This document shows positions 11,743 to 22,811 of a DNA stretch of 64,000 nt, one piece after another; within the stretch, counting starts at the first letter, position 1; every line of letters starts with the position of its first letter. Both the position numbers and the translations under genes were made by a program. The notes below the pieces were generated by a model. The model was not told where the DNA came from, did no database searches, and saw only the letters and a list, made by a program, of their open reading frames with translations. The stretch comes from Takakia lepidozioides. Taxonomy: Eukaryota; Streptophyta; Takakiopsida; Takakiales; Takakiaceae. The stretch covers positions 868,001-932,000 of the forward strand of contig CM060732.1 in NCBI GenBank assembly GCA_030704615.1, given 5' to 3'.

Positions 11743-12690
11743 CAGGGCCCTTGCCTCCGCCCCGTCCCATCAGAAAATTGCGGTATCTGTTGTTGTGTAA
11801 GTCCCGCACCATGTCATCGGCAGTGGCAACATACAAGTCAAGTCTTGCTTTGGTAGACTGCTGCATCCAGGCGTTGTGAACAGTCTCCGCCAAATTACAG
11901 GAAGATATGTCGGCCAAGTCCTCCAAGGACATGTCCTGCAGGAGGCATTGAACGCATATGTGAGGAATGAAAGGAAATGGAAGAGGTTCTGCAAGTGACA
12001 ATCCAACAAGCCCAAAGGAACAGGCACGATGCAAAGTGAAATTTGTGTTTCTGGGATTGTAAAGGCATACCGTCGTCATGAAAGCTCCCCACTGTCTATA
12101 CCTGAAGTGCCAGAAAACCAACCAGTCCTCCAACTCCTTCAGCTGGATCCCACTAGCAGCACCAGAGGAGAACCACCAAGCCCGGATTGCTTGGTAAGTG
12201 CTCTCAGCTTCTCCCATTGAGGTGGCATTTTTGTACTCGAGGCAAAGCCTTCTGTGCTCCAACTGAAGGTCAGGTCGAATGCAACGCTTTGTATGACGTG
12301 CCAGAGATTGACTCCAATGGAAGAGGCATGTGCGCTCCCTATTGAACCGTGTCCGTCATGTTTCTTGTCCATGCCCTGCAGAAGCCCAGCTAGTCCACTG
12401 GAAGACGTGGGAGGGTGGAGCTCAAACAAAATGTCCCCGTCAAACTCTGCTACTCCATATTGAACCCTTTGCACCCGAAGGGACTCCCAATCAACAAAAC
12501 ACAGCTCGCTCTTGCACCCAGGCACCCCTACGAGGACTTTCAATTTCGGAATGACACTCGTTATCTCCTGCAATTCGTCATCATCCAAGAATGGAGTCTG
12601 GACTGGCGGAGGAATCTCAAAAACATCCTCCGAGGACGAGTCTGACAGAGTCACAAATGTAGTGGATATGCTCACCTCGCATTTCACATG
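11743..12690 (-). pseudogene. MULE-type transposase fragment, second copy
   Basis: Minus-strand frames match the MULE at 24275-25140 piece by piece: RERTCLFHWSQSL, then EHRRLCLEYKNAT, AIRAWWFSSGAAS, EDWLVFWHFRYRQWGAFMTT, an intron-like interval, and NLAETVHNAWMQQS. It ends at GRGGGKGPD. The CLFHW segment is the CxxH part of MULE transposases. A frameshift separates it from an N-terminal part (12687 to about 12370) with TLSDSSSEDVFEIPPP, similar to text at about 19180 on the plus strand. The catalytic Asp region and the SWIM finger are absent. Confidence 0.6.
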
Positions 12691-12779
12691 AACTGTGTCA
12701 TTCTACTGCACGACCGATGCTGCAGTGCCAGGGGTAAATACTGATCCTGCCAACCAATAGTTTCGGAAACGCACACTAT

Positions 12780-13760
12780 TTGTGCCCACCTTTCTGGTTG
12801 TTGGAAGCACCAAACAGTGTACGGCAACGCACACTTTTTGGTCCCCCCTTTCCGGTTTTTTTTTACTTCAAAATGGGCCACAAAAGGCCAGTATGCCATG
12901 CTCAAAATACCCCTAATTGGAAGCCCCAAACAGTGTGCGGCAACGCAAATTGTTTGGCCCCCCATTTCCGGTTGTTTTTTTATATTTCAAAATGGGCCAC
13001 AAAGGGCCAGTATGCCATGCTCAAAATACCCCTAATTGGAAGCCCCAAATAGTGTGCTTCAAAGCACACTGTTTGAGCCCCCTTTTGTGCCTGCTTTTTG
13101 ATTTCAAAATGGGCCATGTTTGATGTCTAAATGTGCCACACAGGGCCAGTGTGCCAAGTTCAAAAACACCATAGTTGGAAGCACCAAACAGTGTGCGGCA
13201 ATGCACACTGTTTGTGCCCCCCTTTCCGGTTGTTTTTTGACTTCAAAATCTACCACAAAAGGCCAGTATGCCATGCTCAAAGTACCCCTAATTGGAAGCC
13301 CCAAACAATGTGCGGCAACGCACACTGTTTGGGCCCCCATTTCCGGTTGTTTTTTGATTTCAAAATGGGCCACAAAGGGCCAGTATGCCATCCTCAATAT
13401 ACCCCTAATTGGATGCCCCAAACGGTGTGCTTCAAAGCACATTGTTTGTGGCCCCCTCTGTGCCTGTTTTTTTATTTCAAAATGGGCCATATTTGATGTC
13501 TAAATGTGCCACACAGGGCCAGTGTGCCAAGTTCAAAACACCCGTAGTTGGAAGCACCAAACAGTGTGCGGCAACGCACACTGTTTGGGCCCCCCTTTCC
13601 GGTTGTTTTGCGACTCCAAAATGGGCCACAAATGGCCAGTATGCCATGCTCAAAATACCCCTGATTGGAAGCCCCAAACAGTGTGCTTCAAAGCACACTA
13701 TTTGAGGCCCCCTCTGTGCCTGTTTTTTGATTTTAAAATGGGCCATGTTTGATGTCTAAA
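12780..13760. repeat. Tandem hairpin array, eight units of ~117-139 bp
   Basis: Two alternating unit types share GGGCCAGTATGCCATGCTC or GGGCCAGTGTGCCAAGTTC, then GGAAGC(C/A)CC and a hairpin. The hairpin has stems AAACAGTGTGCG and CGCACACTGTTT with loop GCAA, or stems AAACAGTGTGCT and AGCACACTGTTT with loop TCAA. Hairpins start near 12812, 12928, 13047, 13186, 13303, 13420, 13559 and 13676. All apparent ORFs here follow the repeat period and are not genes. Confidence 0.85.
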
Positions 13761-16370
13761 TGTGCCACACTCCTATGGTCAATTGCATCTGCTACTCTCT
13801 GTAATCTGATAGGCATTCACCTTTTTGCCTCAGTTGTTCCACCATTTACTGGGGTGAGCAGAGTATTCATCCCACAGCTTATCCTCATATCTGTTACCTG
13901 TTTTTGGATACTTTCCTGTTGTCACATTGGCAATATCATGTCAGAGTCATTCCAAACAAGATTCACTCAACCAGCTAACTTGCAGAATTCAACATGGAAA
14001 TTTAGGGCCAATTCTGATAAGAAGAAAAAACAGGGTGAAATGTGTTGAAGAAGGTGCTTCATTAGCAGTGCCTGATTTTATCCATTGTGCCACTGCTGCG
14101 GCGGCTTCCAGTTGACCATCTGTTTCTTGTAGCTATCCTCCACAAGGAATCATAGGTAATCTGGAGCTTGAAATCCGGGCCTCTTGGATGAATCTGGACC
14201 CACAATCTATCCCTGCACTCCTTCAGCTATCCATGCCCGTGTACAAATTGTGAATACATCCTCAGCCTTGCTGCAGCTAGCAGCTGAAGCAACTGACACT
14301 GACGCCCTAACCCTGCCTATAATAACATGTCAAAATCACTCCAAAACCACCATAGATTCACCAACAAGCTTCTCCTCATCTATGTTATCTGTTTGTGGAT
14401 ACTTTCTTGCTGCCACAGCGGCAGTAACTTGTCAAAGTCACTCCTAACCACCACAGATCCACCCAACGAGCTTCTATCTGTTTGAGTTGAACCCTTGAAT
14501 CATCGTCAAAAGAAACTTACAAATCTCTCACCTTCCTCTATTCCATCTCTCTCACATAAACAGCCAGATTGTCATCCTTTGCGGTCACACTTGTGTTGGT
14601 AACCAGCTAGACACCTGCAAAATCAGCTGTGAGTAACTATGATCACTTCACAAAGAGACTGCAGAGGAAAAGACATCGGAGATGGAGAGATAGAGATGGA
14701 GAAGACTAAGTGGCAGACTTGTCCATGGAGGAAAATACTCAACAAACCTCTTGGTTACTAAGAGATCTTCTCCACTTGTCAAACAAGCATTGACCGAGAC
14801 CAGTGAGCTCTCACGAAACACAACAAACGCAGATGACACAATATGTAGTCTTGCTGCTACCAGCAGCCCTGTGAGTAGAGCCCCTCCTAAAACACTGGCC
14901 AGTGCTGCTATCCACAAAGACTCAGCAAACTGCAACAGGTCACATTGGGAACAGAAAGACAAAGACAGTCATTATTTCAGTTTGATTGAATGTTTGCCTT
15001 CATGCTCCACCAGAAAGTGCCACATACACATGCCATTCGCATGTAAGTATCTCCATACTCGTACTATTGAGCCCAAGCCTTGATTTGATGTTGCTTGGAT
15101 AGCCATGGAAGATTAGTATAACAATCACCAAGGAGCCTAACAGGCATTACCACAGCCTCAAAAGCCCTGACAAAAGCACTTCCAATTGATGTACTCTTCC
15201 TTGCCCCTATGGTCTTTGCCCTCTCAACAACTACATGTGTGGGTGCAAGCTGGATGGAAATTAGCAACAACAATATTTCAATCTCCTTGCACATTCAGTC
15301 CTGAAAATGCCTTCCTTACTACTGACCTAAGCAATAAGTTGTATAGAATAAGTTGAAACTTAACTTACCCAAATGTCGAAGTTTCCATTAATACCTGGAA
15401 GTACTCATCACCACATCCCTCATCTTCTGCAACCCAAAAGTGAGTGAAACCTAATCCTAGATTCCATTAAACCCTAAACCCTGTACTGCCTGAAACAAGG
15501 ACACGAGCATAAATGTAGCAAAAGAGGATGAAAATATACTGCTATGGTGAGCCGAGCGGCCTGGAATAAGAGTCTCTATGGTCATGAGTGCTTGGCCCTT
15601 AGCAAGCTCTTCGGAGACAGTATGGCCACCATCTGCAGCCATAGCTCCAATCACCTACCATGGAAGAGCATCCCCATTCACCTCTAACGTGCACAAATCA
15701 TTCCTGTATGCCCTGATCATTGGATATGCCTTTGATCTCTCCAGTACTTCTCCCTTCTCCCTTTTAGTGGTGTATTTCCTCCTGTTCCCGACATTGTTCT
15801 TCCATTTACTCGCCTGACTGTCACCACTGTCAATTTTACTGTTGTCCTCATATTGTCCATGGCTCTCCTATTCAGTGGCACCGCTCGATGGCTGAGCTCG
15901 AGCCTGAAAGCAGCAGCATTGCTGCGTACTAGTGAATTGTGGCGAAACAAATTTGTCACAATTGATGTATTCTAGGAAGGTCTATTAGGTGATGTCCGGT
16001 TGCCACTCCTCTCGAGAATGTGGAATTGCATCTAGTTTGCGCACATGTGTGTCCTCCCCCCTACAGTTCCCAGAGCATGGATGTAAACTACACAAAGAGT
16101 CTTTTCTACAACCACATTCAGAAAACAACACGGACTGTAAAAGAAGTCCACAGTGAAGCCTTTGGTCCCTTACTAAACCATACAAGATGCTATACCAATG
16201 GCTGAGAACTGCAGAGATTCTTGTGGATATGTCACATGCATTTGCTTCTGAATGAATTCACCTGAGGAGGAGCAACCAAGGGTCTGAACACCGAATTGTA
16301 TCTCTCCCAAAGGGGAATTCAAGCTCGGGTCTTGTGGTAACTTCCTCTAGTACCATCTAGTACCTTGTAA
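13761..16370. other. Gene-poor stretch with weak internal repeats
   Basis: Two related segments (13906-13980 and 14390-14465, sharing GGATACTTTC and a GTCANAGTCA(T/C)TCC stretch) are visible. A short telomere-like AAACCCTAAACCCT occurs at about 15470. No domain-bearing frame, tRNA or terminal repeat found. Confidence 0.4.
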
Positions 16371-16376
16371 ACATCA

Positions 16377-16925
16377 GGAAGAATACCAAATCATGGTACT
16401 AACAGGAGCCAACAGCCCACATTTGCACTATGGACAAACTTCTTCACATCGTACATTAAGAAAAAGCCACACCTTGCGATTGCGGTTGTCGCACCATCGT
16501 GAAGGATCTTTAAAAAACTCATGCCAGCTCTTCTCCGTGCTGCGAATTCAGGGCCGAGTCTGAAATAGGTCGAAGAAGAAGGTGCCCTCACCACATTGTC
16601 CTCGATGTTGTGTCATGACCCATAGAGGATTTGACTGACCATGAACCCAAACGGACCTCTTGTGTGTGCTGCTTGTGTATGTAGTCCGGTAATGTCGGAT
16701 TGGTCCACGAGAACCATCACAGTGCAGCTGAGCGAGCAGAGATTGAAACACGACCTGCTAAGACCAAGCTGACTCTCCGAAGAACCTTGTAAACAGCAGG
16801 AAGAATACCAAATCATGGTACTAACAGTCGCCAAGAGCCCACATTTGTAGGATGGACAAACTTCTTCACATCGTACATTGAGAAAAAGCCACACCTTGCG
16901 ATTGCGGTTGTCCATCGTGAAGGTG
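16377..16925. repeat. ~128-bp direct duplication
   Basis: 16377-16505 and 16798-16925 are nearly identical, sharing GGAAGAATACCAAATCATGG, ACAAACTTCTTCACATCG and CACCTTGCGATTGCGG. The second copy continues into the SEC13-like fragment; the first stops at GTGAAGG, so the first is probably a partial duplicate. Confidence 0.75.
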
Positions 16926-17003
16926 GCCAGGCGCTTCCCATAGTAGTCGATGGCCACATCGTGCACCACATCTTCATGCCCCGATTCTAGGGTTTGAGTC
17001 CCT
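16880..17003 (-). pseudogene. SEC13-like WD40 exon fragment
   Basis: The minus strand reads TQTLESGHEDVVHDVAIDYY and then GKRLATFTMD. This is the N-terminal start of SEC13, the COPII coat and nuclear-pore WD40 protein, where the family has an ETGHED...VHD...MDYYGKRLAT pattern. The reading leaves the SEC13 pattern after about 32 residues, and no exon for the next WD40 blade was found in the window. It is most likely a captured or duplicated exon, though a gene with very long introns extending beyond 16370 cannot be excluded. Confidence 0.55.
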
Positions 17004-17029
17004 GTCTGCCCCCTATCCCACCAGCTCCG

Positions 17030-17185
17030 CTCGTAGTCTCTCATGATCAGACTCGACACTAAAACAAAACCAACATAGCTCCGCCCTGTTCGACGTCTCT
17101 CATGATCAGACTCGACACTATAAGAAAACAACACAGCTCCGTCCTGTTTGTCGTCTCTCACGATCAAACTCGACACAGAAAACAA
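17030..17185. repeat. 58-bp tandem repeat, about 2.6 copies
   Basis: Units start near 17036, 17095 and 17154. Each contains TCTCATGATCAGACTCGACA (third: TCTCACGATCAAACTCGACA) and the first two share a CAGCTCCG(C/T)CCTGTT block. It abuts the SEC13-like fragment on its upstream side. Confidence 0.8.
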
Positions 17186-17199
17186 ACAGATGGCAAGGG

Positions 17200-17760
17200 A
17201 GACAAAAGTCATGCCTGGATGGATGAATGGATAAATTTTGGGTTTTCCATCAATACATCCATCCATTCATTTGTTTTCCATTTTTTGGCCATCTTAATTT
17301 CATGCATTCATCCAAAATGAATCTTTTAAATGAGTTTCACTGTCAGTTCATCCAATAGCTGCCAGCTCAGTGTTTGCATTATCATTCGTTCCTACGTTCA
17401 TCCAATAGTTGCCAGTAAGGCATTTATTGTATCATTCGTTCATATATTCATCCAGTGCACAAAAGTTATGTTTGATACGTTCATCCAATAGTTGCCAACA
17501 AGGCGTTTGTGTATCATTCGTTGAGATAATACAGTTGTTTTGTTTCACTAACCTTAACCAGCAGTCGATTAGTTTACTGTTAATCTGCTGGGTCAGTGAA
17601 ATAGTAGTTAAATGTTTTTACTACTTATTATCCTCATACTTAACACTGCGACCTAACAACCCTAAATTCGAGCACATTCATCCTAATTCATACTAGTTCA
17701 CTCATCCTACTTCATCCTAATCATTCATTCTTTCATTCACAGGGTGTGGCTTAGTACCCA
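17200..17760. repeat. CATTCATCC-rich degenerate repeats
   Basis: Repeated TTCATCCAATAG(T/C)TGCCA followed by TATCATTCGTT occurs near 17345, 17397 and 17481, within a longer CATCC/CATTC-rich tract. No gene seen. Confidence 0.55.
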
Positions 17761-18500
17761 CGAGCAATGATATGTTGACACGTCGTCATTTGCAATCACA
17801 TCCTGCATCCGTTTCATCCATTTATGTTTGCATCGTCCACATAGACACTCCTTGGGCAACCGGCAATCGCCACGTGCAGTCGTGAATACTGGCAGTCATA
17901 CATTCCCATGCCCACGTCATCATGTTGCAGTTTTGGCCATGACTCGTAGTCGTAACTACCATCTTCTTGGTCAAACGTGTTTGACCGCAGATCCTGACGT
18001 GGCGGAGGTACAAGGTGGCATATCCAACTTCTGGTGGTCATAATTGGCCACCAGGACTACCCCCTTGCATTTTGTAGACATATATGCTACGATTGGGCAA
18101 ATGTGGCAGATATTAAAGCCGGGATCTGTTGTAGTGCCCTCACAATCGCTCTCTCCCTCAGAAAGATTTAACGCCCTACGAGTTTTCTTCCTCCTCTCTC
18201 TCGCTTTCAATCTCTGCCTCGCCGATGTGAAGTAAAGAGACTTACGCCGCGTTTTTTTTTTTTTAGAAACAGTCCCTTCCCTACAGACTCCGAACATGCA
18301 AACAGCTGTTGACACCCATGGATGCGTGGCATCCATGCAGAGGATTGTCCTTTAGAGGCCATCAAGAAAATGATGGTTGAGACAGCTGTCCATTTCTGGG
18401 CGACAAAGCTAGCAACCACCCCGCCGCAATCCAAAAATCCCATTTAGGAGCCGTTACTCTTAATCTGGAAGACATCATCCGTTCATGTCTGTGATGAAAC
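17761..18500. other. Gene-free stretch with a lone CACTA-like terminus
   Basis: 18118-18137 reads CCGGGATCTGTTGTAGTG, one base different from the right terminus of the CACTA element at 28857. No matching CACTACAACAGATC end was found to its left, so this is either a truncated element or a derived copy. Otherwise only short frames without domains. Confidence 0.4.
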
Positions 18501-18518
18501 CCTAACCGCCATCCATCT

Positions 18519-19280
18519 ATGTCATGGAAGATAAGAGTCCCGCCTTTGTCATTTCACACTCGTCACACTGGAGCATTATCACCGGAATGCAGTGTCTGTC
18601 ACAAAATTGTGCGAACAGTCTGTATTCTGCCAAGAATATTATACTGCACAATCTGTCACGGTGAAAGACGGCCAGTAAATGACAAGCATGGAACAGAAGA
18701 AATAGTCTCAGCGAAGGGAAGACAATCCACACTTCAGGCATCCGCGTGACCTGTTATCTCGTATTGTCCACTGCCCCTAATCTGTATTCGTGCGTGCAAT
18801 GTCTCCCACCTCGGATGAGGCAATATTCTACTGCAATGCGCAAGCGGAGTACCTCCCCTCGCTGATGACAATGTGTTGGCCGTTGTTGAGGAGGACCGTT
18901 GTTGAGGAGGAGTTGCTTTGCATAACCTTCCGCTTTGAGCCAAAGAGCGTCCATGTGGTGAGAGAGGTATGTGATGGTACTGGGAAGGTCGAGGCACACA
19001 GGTTCACAAGCCGCATATACGCGATAGTTGGCGAGAATGGAGAGTTCTAGCTGCCAAGTATCGCGTTCATGGAGATCAAAAACATTTGTCAGCGGACACG
19101 ATAGCCACGCCCGGAATAGCTGCTTCGGTGGCTCAGGTCCCAAAAGCTGTGGCCATCAAAACAAAAGAGACCACCTCCAGCACATTTGTGGAGCTCTCCG
19201 ATAGTTCAGAAGACAAAATCTTGGAGCTCCTGTGGTGTGAAAGAAAGGGGCAAAATCATTCCCCACAACATTCACATTAA
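18519..19280 (+). pseudogene. Degenerate coding remnant, possibly MULE N-terminal region
   Basis: Short plus-strand frames include CSVCHKIVRTVC followed by CTICHG (two CxxC pairs) and, at 19170-19220, TTSSTFVELSDSSEDKILEL. The latter resembles STTFVTLSDSSSEDVFEI at the head of the MULE fragment on the minus strand (about 12680). Stops and shifts interrupt it. Assignment to the MULE family rests on that one match. Confidence 0.25.
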
Positions 19281-19289
19281 GTCACCAGA

Positions 19290-20045
19290 GTATCATCTCG
19301 TCCCACCCATGCCGCAGCGGAAGGGAAGACATAGGTAGGACACACATCCGTCACAAATCATTAACTGCCTTGCATGTGATCATGTATGTTGCAAAGTATC
19401 CAGATTTGCCTTCACAGATTCTCCCTTGAAAGATGGGCATAGCCCGTAGAGAACCGTCACCCACTGGTGTTCATGGCACCGCCCCGTCAACCGACCTGAT
19501 CGAACTACCCGGACCTATCCGGCATCACCTCAATCTCTCTCACTCTCACTTCTTTTAGCCCTCAAGTCCAAAGGGTCAGATCCAATAACACCATCCGTTA
19601 CGCACGAGCTGCGGGTTCCACCGATCACTGGAATAGAGTTAACAATGTTGCCCTCTGCAGGGACTGATGCATTATGCAATTGTGATTCCAAACACGAAAA
19701 CAAAGAGGTGACCCAAAACCCGTCGATTTTACTTCCCCATCGGTATAATCCGTCACCTACACAAAATATGAAGTCTGCAGCTTAAAGCCCAAGCCTCTCC
19801 CTCATGTCACCATCTCCACTTCATCTTCTCTACCCACTACTGTCTCCGCAAAGCAAGAAGAAGTCCATCATCTGTGAATGGCCCTTAAGTCCCCTACCCC
19901 ACTTGCCCAAGCAATTACTGCCTGAACCAAGCCTACAATCACATAATTCCATTGCCAGATTACTTACTAAATAGTGATTAGCTAAAACAAAATCTCCCAC
20001 CAAAATCCACCACATTTTCACACTACATATGTGGTGTGGCTCACT
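19290..20045. other. Gene-free stretch
   Basis: No domain, RNA gene or clear repeat seen. It lies downstream (3') of the minus-strand gypsy pol, so part may be that element's 3' untranslated end, but no LTR pair was found. Confidence 0.35.
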
Positions 20046-20049
20046 TTTT

Positions 20050-21353
20050 TTAAGTGACAGCGTCCACGTTGTCCATTTCCTCCATGGTCATTTCCTGCTC
20101 AGAAAGATGCAAATTCAGGCAGTTGCCTTGCTTTGTCTCTCCTTCTTTATCCCCAAATTTTGAATCCACCACCATAAGTTTTCTTGTTTCAGTTTCCAAT
20201 GTACCAAGAATAGTACCAGGTCCCTCAAGGAGTCCGAGACTTAGAATTGATTCCGGCATCTGTTCCTCCACCCCTGCCTGAGCTGCTCCATCATTGCTGC
20301 CATAGGTGCTGATACCCTTGCCCTCATAATGCAGGGACAAGTGATATTTGATCACCGAGAGGTAGGGGTGTTCATCCCAGTCATTTTTCCCCAAATCTTC
20401 CAAAGTTTCAAATGCCATCTGCAGCTGCTTGGCCATCTTTGTCAGTTCGTAGTTGAACATAGGTGGTATGCGCTCGTGCTGAATTCCATAGTGCCTGCAC
20501 GTTTTGGCAAAACTCTCGCCCCACTCTTCATCGTCACTAGAGAGAATCACTTCAGGGCATCCGTAACGCAAGATCATTACCTCTCTGAGACAACGATTGA
20601 TGCAAGCTGAACTGCGTTCTGCCAGTGGGCTGGTCTCCACACTGCCTGAATGTGGATCAACAGCCACAAACATAAATCTATTCTCTGCCTTGTTGCTGGG
20701 AGTGGACCTGCAATGTCTATCATCATGTGCCGAAAGAGGCTGTCCATAGCACTTTTATGGGCTCCTGTTTGGCTCACCTGATCTGCAAATAGAGGCACTC
20801 CTGCCTCATTTCCATCACCCTTCAGACATCGTTTTTCTCCATGCATTGAACCCTTTCTCAGATCTTGCCGCTCCCGATGCAGAGACTCCATCCATAACTC
20901 AAAGTTGGTAACATGGCCCAATAATGGCAACGAACAGGCCTCTCGTAGATGCCATCTTTCACCGTTGCAGTGTTTGCAGAGTCGGCGACTCATCCCTGAT
21001 TCGTCTCTTAAGCATGGTCTCTCATCCACTCTGGCCTGGTGCTGCCCCTCAGATGGGGCTGATATATTTCCTAGCCCTTGGTCATCACTTATTGCTGGTA
21101 TCAAGCCATCGTGGGAAGATATTATGCATCCCCTGTCCACAATCTTATCCGGTTTGACAACACTGTGCTGTGTAGGGTGAATTACCCTTTCAGCGCATGC
21201 CTTCACTTCCTGTGTCAGCAGCTGGCTGCACCCCACATAACGCAAATTGCTCTTCCAGTGTACAGCCCACATCAGGGCTGATTGCTGCTGCACTGTGTGC
21301 ACTTGCACCATCCGTGATGTGCCCCACAACATCTGTCTAGCCCCTTTGTTCAT
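20050..21353 (-). pseudogene. Gypsy pol: integrase
   Basis: A Cys/His part around 20960 (CKHCNGERWHLREAC) may be the remnant of the zinc-binding head. The core follows: FRHMMIDIAGPLPATRQRID with the first catalytic Asp, then after a frameshift near 20640 FVAVDPHSGSVETSPLAE, then LRYGCPEVILSSDDEEWGES with the second Asp and F following, and YGIQHERIPP. The third catalytic Glu lies where MFNYELTKMAK replaces the usual HPQANG-ER motif, so it appears lost or altered. A C-terminal tail to 20050 is acidic. Inactive by these changes. Confidence 0.6.
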
Positions 21354-22080
21354 GCCATCCTGTATCCATCATGTTAACAGAGGGCAGTCCAATGCCACAT
21401 CCTGCCCATTTCTCTGTTGCAGCTACCCTTGGCTGCTCGAGGTATGACTCGTGTTCTACAGATGTCATTACCCCACCAATCAATTCTGTTCTCCCTCCAT
21501 GTGGTACCATTTGCACATTCTTGCGCTTGGGATTTCCTGCCAGATAATTCTCACTTACAACTTCCTCACAATCACTCACAACACATATGTTCTGCAGTAC
21601 TTCACAGTCATCAAAACTCACTTTCTTCACTTCATTTTGGGCATAGCCCCCAAGGGTGCCCGGCTTCTTCAAGATTCCCTTGACAGTGACACCTTTCTCA
21701 AGGTGCCTCTCACTCACATCAGCCTCTATAAATTCAAATGAAAAGTCCTCCAGACTGTTACTTCCCTTGTGGTGCTCTGACCAGAGCCACCAGTATGGAT
21801 CCAAGTCAGTACGCACATAAAAATGCTGCCCCACCAGCTGCTTCCTAAAATGCCAAAATGCCCACACACAGATGTGATACTCTTCTCTTTTGAAAGCAAG
21901 ACTGCCTGGATCTAACTCGCATGATACTTCTCTGGAAACTTGAGACTCCAGCCTATTCCCTTCCTCTCCACACCAATACAATCTAGCATGGGCATCCCCT
22001 ATGGAATTCACTATCTCAAGAAGAAAGAAACCCTTGGAGCCCTCACCCTTTGTCCCACCCTTTGTCCCTGGCCTGCACAA
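21337..22080 (-). pseudogene. Gypsy pol: second RNase-H-like block and linker
   Basis: This open segment follows the normal RNase H in the same orientation. It reads VSREVSCELDPGSLAFKREE, then WAFWHFRKQLVGQHFYVRTD, DPYWWLW and SLEDFSFEF. The spacing and residues (REE, F-W-HFR, L-GQHF-VRTD, final D/E-F-F) parallel the first RNase H block (GECYALVWGVVHFRQYLYGT, WTDHKPLEWL). I read it as a duplicated or divergent RNase-H-like domain; the key Asp before the REE segment is not obvious. The remaining 130 residues are a charged linker (KKPGTLGGYAQNEVKKVSFD) with no recognised domain. Confidence 0.4.
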
Positions 22081-22790
22081 AGCAGCACTGTTAATTCCAG
22101 CTTTTCAGTCTCCTCCGCTGGTCCCACAGGGTACCGACTCAATGCATCAACATTGGAGTGTTTGGATCCGGTCCTATGAACAATCTTAAAATCAAAATCT
22201 TGAAGCATCATTATCTATCTCCCTCGCCTACCATAGGCATCACTGACGGTAGCCAGCCATTCCAGGGGCTTGTGATCAGTCCAGATTATGAAGGGAGTGC
22301 CATAAAGGTACTGCCGGAAGTGAACAACTCCCCACACAAGGGCATAACACTCACCTTCCATAGGGTGGTACTTTTGTTGAGCATCTGAAAGAACCTTGCT
22401 TGCATATGCAATCACATGCTCCCACCGTTGATATTTCTGTGACAGGATGGCTCCCACCCCTTTGCTGGACCAGTCCACATCAAGGATGAAGGGTCTGGAA
22501 AAGTCTGGTCTAGCCAAAACAGGAGCAGTCATCAGCTTCAAACGCAGAGCTTCAAAGGCCTTCTGAGCCTCAGCTGACCATTTAAAGGGAACATCCTTCC
22601 TGGTCAGATTGAACAAGGGCACACATATCATAGCAAAGCCTTGCACATAAATTCGATAATAACCAGACATCCCCACAAACACCCTCACCCCCGTGGGGTT
22701 CTTCGGGATGGGAAAGGACTGAATTGCAGCAATCTTACTTGGGTCAGGCCTGACTCCCTCAGCAGACACCACATGACCTAGAAAAACCAA
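22011..22790 (-). pseudogene. Gypsy pol: RT thumb and RNase H
   Basis: 22790-22215 is open: FLGHVVSAEGVRPDPSKI is the RT connection, FKWSAEAQKAFEALRLKL the tether, and FILDVDWSSKGVGAILSQ starts the RNase H fold with its first acidic residue. KYHPMEGECYALVWGVVHFR, then LYGTPFIIWTDHKPLEWL, carry the usual Glu and TDH residues. A TAG at 22213 interrupts before QDFDFKIVHRTGSKHSNVDA, the usual C-terminal end (LSR) of the domain. Confidence 0.8.
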
Positions 22791-22811
22791 CTCCTCATTA
22801 CCAAATGTGGT

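Noticed and set aside
12780-13752. Many overlapping 60-130-codon frames on both strands, Cys-rich in places
   Set aside because: They repeat with the 117-139-bp period and exist in several frames at once. They are by-products of the tandem array.
15470-15490. AAACCCTAAACCCT as an internal telomere
   Set aside because: Only two units here and at 45274. Too short to call interstitial telomere repeat.
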